DNA of 16,512 bases from an uncultured Verrucomicrobiota bacterium. GTDB taxonomy: Bacteria > Verrucomicrobiota > Verrucomicrobiia > Chthoniobacterales > SZAS-18. Below, in pieces: positions 13,850 through 16,512 of the stretch. The stretch lies in assembly GCA_937871685.1 (NCBI GenBank), contig CALMOL010000410.1:1-16512 (forward strand). The letters are read 5' to 3'. A program made the translations under genes and the position numbers. How positions within the stretch are numbered: position 1 is the first letter of the stretch; the number at the start of each line of letters is the position of its first letter. The notes under the pieces are model-generated. The model ran no database searches. It was given only the letters and a program-made list of their open reading frames with translations, and had not been told where the DNA came from.

Positions 13850-14815
13850 TCATTCCGCCTTCACCCGCGTGAGCCGGAAGCCGGCCTTCTCCAGGCGGCG
13901 CAGCACGCCCTTTTCGCCGGGCAGGTGGCCGGCCCCGACGGCGAAGAAGTGCGAGCGCGCGGGAACGGCGCGCATCTTGGCGGCCATGCGCTCAGCCATG
14001 ACGCCATTGCGGCGGATGAGGAGCGCCTCCATCAGGCGCTTCTCCGCCGCGGGCGTGAGGCCGCTCTGGCCGGGCAGCAACACGCGCTCGATGGCCGCGA
14101 GCTCGCCCGAGCGATACGCGACGCGGATCTCGTCAAAAGACGAGCGACCGGCCCGGCGCGCCTTGTCCATCTCGTCGAGGGTGCCGCGCAGCAGGGCGAG
14201 TTGCTCCTTTTCCCCCAGGGCGCCGAAGACGCCCATCTGCTCTTCCAACGTTTCCAGGCCGCCCACCTCGCGCCCGGCGAGGCGGGCGCGATCATAGATG
14301 AGGATGTCGAGCACTCCGCGGGAGCCATGTTTCAGGTCATCCTCCAGGCTCGGCAAGACCACGGCGAGCGCCCAGACGCTCAGCCGGTCAAACTGCGCCA
14401 GCTTCAGCTGCGGGCTCACGCGCTGCAGCTCGGCCTCGGCGCGGCTGCGCAACGCGGGCGGAAGGATGTCCGAAAGTCGCCGCGAGCCGGCTGGCCGCAG
14501 CACCGCCTTCGCCGCGGCGATCAAGTCGTCCGGCCCCATCGCCAGCTCGCACCAAGTGGCATCTGCTTGGTCCTGCACCGCGGCTACCGCCGGGCGCAGC
14601 TCCGACACGTCCGGGTGGCGCAGGTGGATGGTGCCGAAGATCCAAGAGGGCTTGGCGAGCCCCTCGCCCTCGATTTGCCAGAGCAACGGCGGCCCCGGCG
14701 GCGCGCCGTCTTCGGCGGACGCCGCGGCACCGCTGGCCCACAGGGCGACCAAGCCAAGCGCGCCAGCGAGCGCCCGCGCGGCCCGGCGGAGGAAAGGAAA
14801 GCGCGAGCCCGGCAT
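13850..14815 (-). CDS. TraB/GumN family protein (copy 2)
   Basis: The 321-residue protein has an N-terminal signal (FLRRAARALAGALGLVALWASGAAASAE) and then LLWQIEG, PSWIFGTIHLRHPDVSEL (about 56-72, motif His in GTIH), ILPPALRSRAEAELQR, the central IYDRARLAGREVGGLETLEEQMGVF, and the C-terminal SHFFAVGAGHLPGEKGVLRRLEKAGFRLTRV. It is closer to the canonical family length and motif set than copy 1 and shares the LLIRRNGVMAERM and FFAVGAGHLPG blocks with it, so the pair arose by duplication. It probably acts in the periplasm. The family is thought to contain a His-dependent metal site; substrate unknown. The start at 14815 (MPGSRFPFLRR) gives a typical basic signal n-region. The gene lies about 140 bp upstream of copy 1 on the same strand; co-transcription is possible, subject to the hairpin between them. 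Confidence 0.88.
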   Translation of the reverse strand: MPGSRFPFLRRAARALAGALGLVALWASGAAASAEDGAPPGPPLLWQIEGEGLAKPSWIFGTIHLRHPDVSELRPAVAAVQDQADATWCELAMGPDDLIAAAKAVLRPAGSRRLSDILPPALRSRAEAELQRVSPQLKLAQFDRLSVWALAVVLPSLEDDLKHGSRGVLDILIYDRARLAGREVGGLETLEEQMGVFGALGEKEQLALLRGTLDEMDKARRAGRSSFDEIRVAYRSGELAAIERVLLPGQSGLTPAAEKRLMEALLIRRNGVMAERMAAKMRAVPARSHFFAVGAGHLPGEKGVLRRLEKAGFRLTRVKAE

Positions 14816-14852
14816 AGTCCGTTCATCGCGCGGATGGCGCCGCCCATCAAAG

Positions 14853-14887
14853 CAAAAAGGCGCGCCGCGGACAGGCCACGGCGCGCC
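14853..14887 (-). terminator. intrinsic terminator of the discoidin-like gene
   Basis: On the minus strand, GGCGCGCCGTGG pairs with CCGCGGCGCGCC (12 bp, one G-U pair) around a 5-base loop, followed directly by TTTTTGCTTT. It lies about 20 bp after the TAA of the gene at 14906-15706. This is the only structure in the window with both a strong stem and a T-tract. Confidence 0.85.
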
Positions 14888-14905
14888 GGAAGAGGATTTC
14901 CCGCG

Positions 14906-15706
14906 TTACGGGCTGATGATGATCTGAATGCCGTCGTCCGGGATCGGGAAGGTCGGCGGCGGCAGGGTGATCGCCACCTGGGAAGGCGGGTTGAGATAGT
15001 CCATGTTGATGCCGCCGTTGTCGCCGATCACGCGGATCTCAGAAACGCCCAGCGTGCTTGAGGGGCCGAGGGGCAGGCCCGGGCCGGCCACGGGCGTCGC
15101 GGCGGCGGGTGCCACCACTCCCTTGCCGTCGCTCACCACTCCCTTGCCATCGGACACCGCGCCGCCGGACGGGGTGAACATCACCACGAGATAGCGGCCG
15201 ACGCTGCCGTTGACGAGGCGCGCGAGCTTCACGTAGCCATTGGTGGCCGGCGTGACGTAGGTGAGCACGGGCGAGCGATGCTCGGGGTCGGCCGCGGCGA
15301 TCATCGCGCGCACGGAGCCCATCGAGGCGCGGCGGGTGCGGCCGTCGTCCGGTAGCGACTGCGGCGTAGCGCCCACGCCGTCCACGAGGTAGAAGTCGAG
15401 CCGGCCCGCCGGCGCACGATAGACAAACTCGATGCGCCGCACCGAGCGCATCGCGCCCAGGTCCACCACGATGGTGGGGTGATTGTTACCGCCGAAGTCG
15501 AACACGGTGCCGGCCTGCCCGTCCACCATGCGCGCGGCCTCCAGGTTGGCGCGGCCGGCGTTGGCGGACAGCACCACGGCGCTGTCGCCGCTGGCGGCAG
15601 AGTAATCGACATACACGTTGTCGCGCAGGGCCACGGGATCCGCGGCACTGGCCGCGGAGGCGAGGACGCAAGCGGCGGCCAAGGGAAGGAAACGGAGCGT
15701 TTTCAT
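14906..15706 (-). CDS. secreted protein with discoidin (F5/8 type C)-like domain
   Basis: The 266-residue protein has a clear signal peptide (MKTLRFLPLAAACVLASAASA). Residues about 50-115 follow the discoidin-like pattern: ARMVDGQAGTVFDFGGNN, TIVVDLGAMRSVRRIEFVY, and GRLDFYLVDG, i.e. DG..T....-...VDLG....I..I.... It then shows YLVVMFTPSG, two tandem VSDGKGV heptads (21-bp direct repeats), a Pro/Ala/Gly linker, and GVSEIRVIGDNGG, where SEIRV resembles the final discoidin strand (xxExxVxG). A Pro/Ile-rich tail (LPPPTFPIPDDGIQIIISP) ends it. By family knowledge such domains bind carbohydrates or surfaces, so an extracellular or periplasmic binding role is likely; the ligand is not readable. The ATG at 15706 is chosen for the signal. 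It is divergent from the response regulator gene and ends in a strong terminator. Confidence 0.75.
   Translation of the reverse strand: MKTLRFLPLAAACVLASAASAADPVALRDNVYVDYSAASGDSAVVLSANAGRANLEAARMVDGQAGTVFDFGGNNHPTIVVDLGAMRSVRRIEFVYRAPAGRLDFYLVDGVGATPQSLPDDGRTRRASMGSVRAMIAAADPEHRSPVLTYVTPATNGYVKLARLVNGSVGRYLVVMFTPSGGAVSDGKGVVSDGKGVVAPAAATPVAGPGLPLGPSSTLGVSEIRVIGDNGGINMDYLNPPSQVAITLPPPTFPIPDDGIQIIISP
15113..15154 (-). repeat. two tandem 21-bp repeats within the discoidin-like gene
   Basis: CACCACTCCCTTGCC recurs at a 21-base interval (15113-15133 and 15134-15154), with differences only in the last bases. On the coding strand it gives the heptad VSDGKGV twice. It lies in the insertion or linker before the C-terminal strand of the domain and could vary in copy number among strains. 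Confidence 0.85.
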
Positions 15707-15761
15707 GGGGAAGAGCGACGAGCCAACCGGCCTTAGACCACTACCCCCCGCGCGTGGCAAC

Positions 15762-15782
15762 TGAAATTGCATGACAATTTCA
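15762..15782. promoter_or_regulatory. inverted repeat TGAAATTG-N5-CAATTTCA in a divergent promoter region
   Basis: A perfect 8-bp inverted repeat with a 5-base spacer lies in the 159-bp gap between the divergent discoidin-like gene and the response regulator gene. A third GAAATTG copy follows at 15818-15824. It is AT-rich in a GC-rich setting, as expected for an operator or promoter. Binding by the adjacent OmpR-type regulator is possible, but such regulators usually prefer direct repeats. Function is inferred only from position and symmetry. Confidence 0.45.
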
Positions 15783-15865
15783 AGCCTCGCGCCGCCCACA
15801 GGCAGCGCTCGCGTCACGAAATTGTTTCTTTGCCTGCCCCGACCCCGCCGCAAGGTCCGCGCTCC

Positions 15866-16512
15866 ATGCCCGCCACCGCCCTCGTCGTCGATGACGAAGC
15901 CGACGTGGTGAACCTCGTCGTTCACCACCTGCAAAAGTCCGGCCTGCGCACCGTCACGGCGCATGATGGCGCGACCGCCCTGGAGCTGGCCCGGCGCGAG
16001 CGTCCCGGGGTGATCGTGCTCGACCTGATGCTGCCGGGCATGACGGGCCTGGAGGTCTGCCGCGCGCTGCGGCGCGACCCGGCCACGGCCGGCGTGGGGA
16101 TCGTGATGCTCACCGCGCGCGGCGAGGGCGGGGACAAGGTGGAGGGGTTCGAGACCGGCGCGGACGACTACGTGACCAAGCCCTTCTCGCCGCGGGAGCT
16201 GGTGCTGCGCGTGCAGGCGGTGCTGCGCCGCGCGGACGCCGCGCGCGAGGGCGCCGCAGTGATCGAGACCGGTGACCTGCGCCTGAACAAGGGCGCCTTC
16301 GACGCGCGCCTGGGCGGCCGACGGCTGGATCTGACCACCACCGAGTTCAAGCTCCTGTGCGTGCTCGCGGAGCGCCGCGGCCGGGTGCAGGACCGCGACA
16401 CCCTGCTGCGCGACGTGTGGGGCTACGAGGGCCTGATGGACACGCGCACGGTGGACACGCATGTGCGCCGCCTGCGCGAGAAGCTCGGCGAGGCGGCTGA
16501 CCGGATCGAGAC
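15866..16512 (+). CDS. OmpR/PhoB-family response regulator (3'-truncated by window edge)
   Basis: The frame is open from the ATG at 15866 to the window end (about 215 residues), lacking only the last few residues and stop. The receiver domain shows D9-D10 (LVVDDEADV), phospho-acceptor D53 (VIVLDLMLPGMTG), switch T83 (VMLTARGE), and K105 (DDYVTKPFSPREL). The winged-helix output domain follows from about residue 130 (GDLRLN, RLDLTTTEFKLLCVLAERRGRV, LLRDVWGYE, and the recognition helix DTRTVDTHVRRLREKLG). By family knowledge, phosphorylated dimers bind direct-repeat DNA sites to control transcription. The pattern is of the PhoB type, and a sensor kinase would be expected just beyond the window. 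It is divergent from the discoidin-like gene, sharing an AT-rich intergenic region with an inverted repeat. I give no gene name because the regulon cannot be read. Confidence 0.93.
   Translation, partial: MPATALVVDDEADVVNLVVHHLQKSGLRTVTAHDGATALELARRERPGVIVLDLMLPGMTGLEVCRALRRDPATAGVGIVMLTARGEGGDKVEGFETGADDYVTKPFSPRELVLRVQAVLRRADAAREGAAVIETGDLRLNKGAFDARLGGRRLDLTTTEFKLLCVLAERRGRVQDRDTLLRDVWGYEGLMDTRTVDTHVRRLREKLGEAADRIE

Noticed and set aside
13295..15061. 588-codon plus-strand open frame
   Set aside because: It runs antisense across two TraB/GumN genes and the discoidin-like gene, with Arg/Ala/Gly-rich composition; the minus-strand genes have signal peptides and family motifs.

Overview
The window is GC-rich bacterial chromosome, most likely from a Verrucomicrobiota member of the Opitutales/Opitutaceae type. 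That placement is inference. It rests on two secreted proteins carrying the 'RALGPSL ... NDDW ... GAYTAIVRGAG' domain that is abundant in that phylum, one with a 'DGLGNLLEYAFGTDP' C-terminal motif, on weak Shine-Dalgarno use, and on the general gene style. No rRNA, tRNA, CRISPR array, transposase or phage gene was seen.

Layout. 1-1134 (+): the 3' end of a receiver-domain response regulator, then a small lipoprotein. 1224-3012 (-): a sufS-sufU pair for Fe-S cluster assembly whose genes overlap. 3111-8105 is an accessory patch. It holds two paralogous secreted proteins of unknown function (3111-3659 and 7378-7881, both -), a 12-unit 21-bp tandem repeat array (3845-4096), a broken P-loop NTPase/GTPase gene (4546-6100, +) with a frameshift and in-frame stops, a secreted protein (6245-7276, +), and the severed N-terminus of a SWIM zinc-finger gene (7878-8105, -). 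8234-9589 (+) encodes a second secreted protein with two copies of the RALGPSL-type domain. 9653-11345 (+) is a psd-pssA pair for phosphatidylethanolamine synthesis. 11399-11545 is a large inverted repeat made of two facing REP-like hairpins (REPIN-like). 11539-12018 (-) encodes a GNAT acetyltransferase and 12059-12598 (+) a divergent FmdB-like protein whose zinc knuckles are half lost. 12681-14815 (-) holds two tandem TraB/GumN-family proteins. 14906-15706 (-) encodes a secreted discoidin-like protein that ends in the clearest intrinsic terminator of the window. 15866-16512 (+) is the 5' part of an OmpR/PhoB-type response regulator that runs off the end.

The core functions (Suf, psd-pssA, two-component regulators) look intact. 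SufS would take sulfur from cysteine and SufU would receive it. PssA would make phosphatidylserine, which Psd decarboxylates to phosphatidylethanolamine. The 3.1-8.1 kb stretch looks like a site of decay and rearrangement, with two broken genes, repeats and local paralogs. No complete new defence or metabolic system was recognised. The most novel material is the paralogous CYxPHN/EICFDC protein pair, the two repeat structures, and the inverted GTTGTTC boxes around the start of the broken NTPase.
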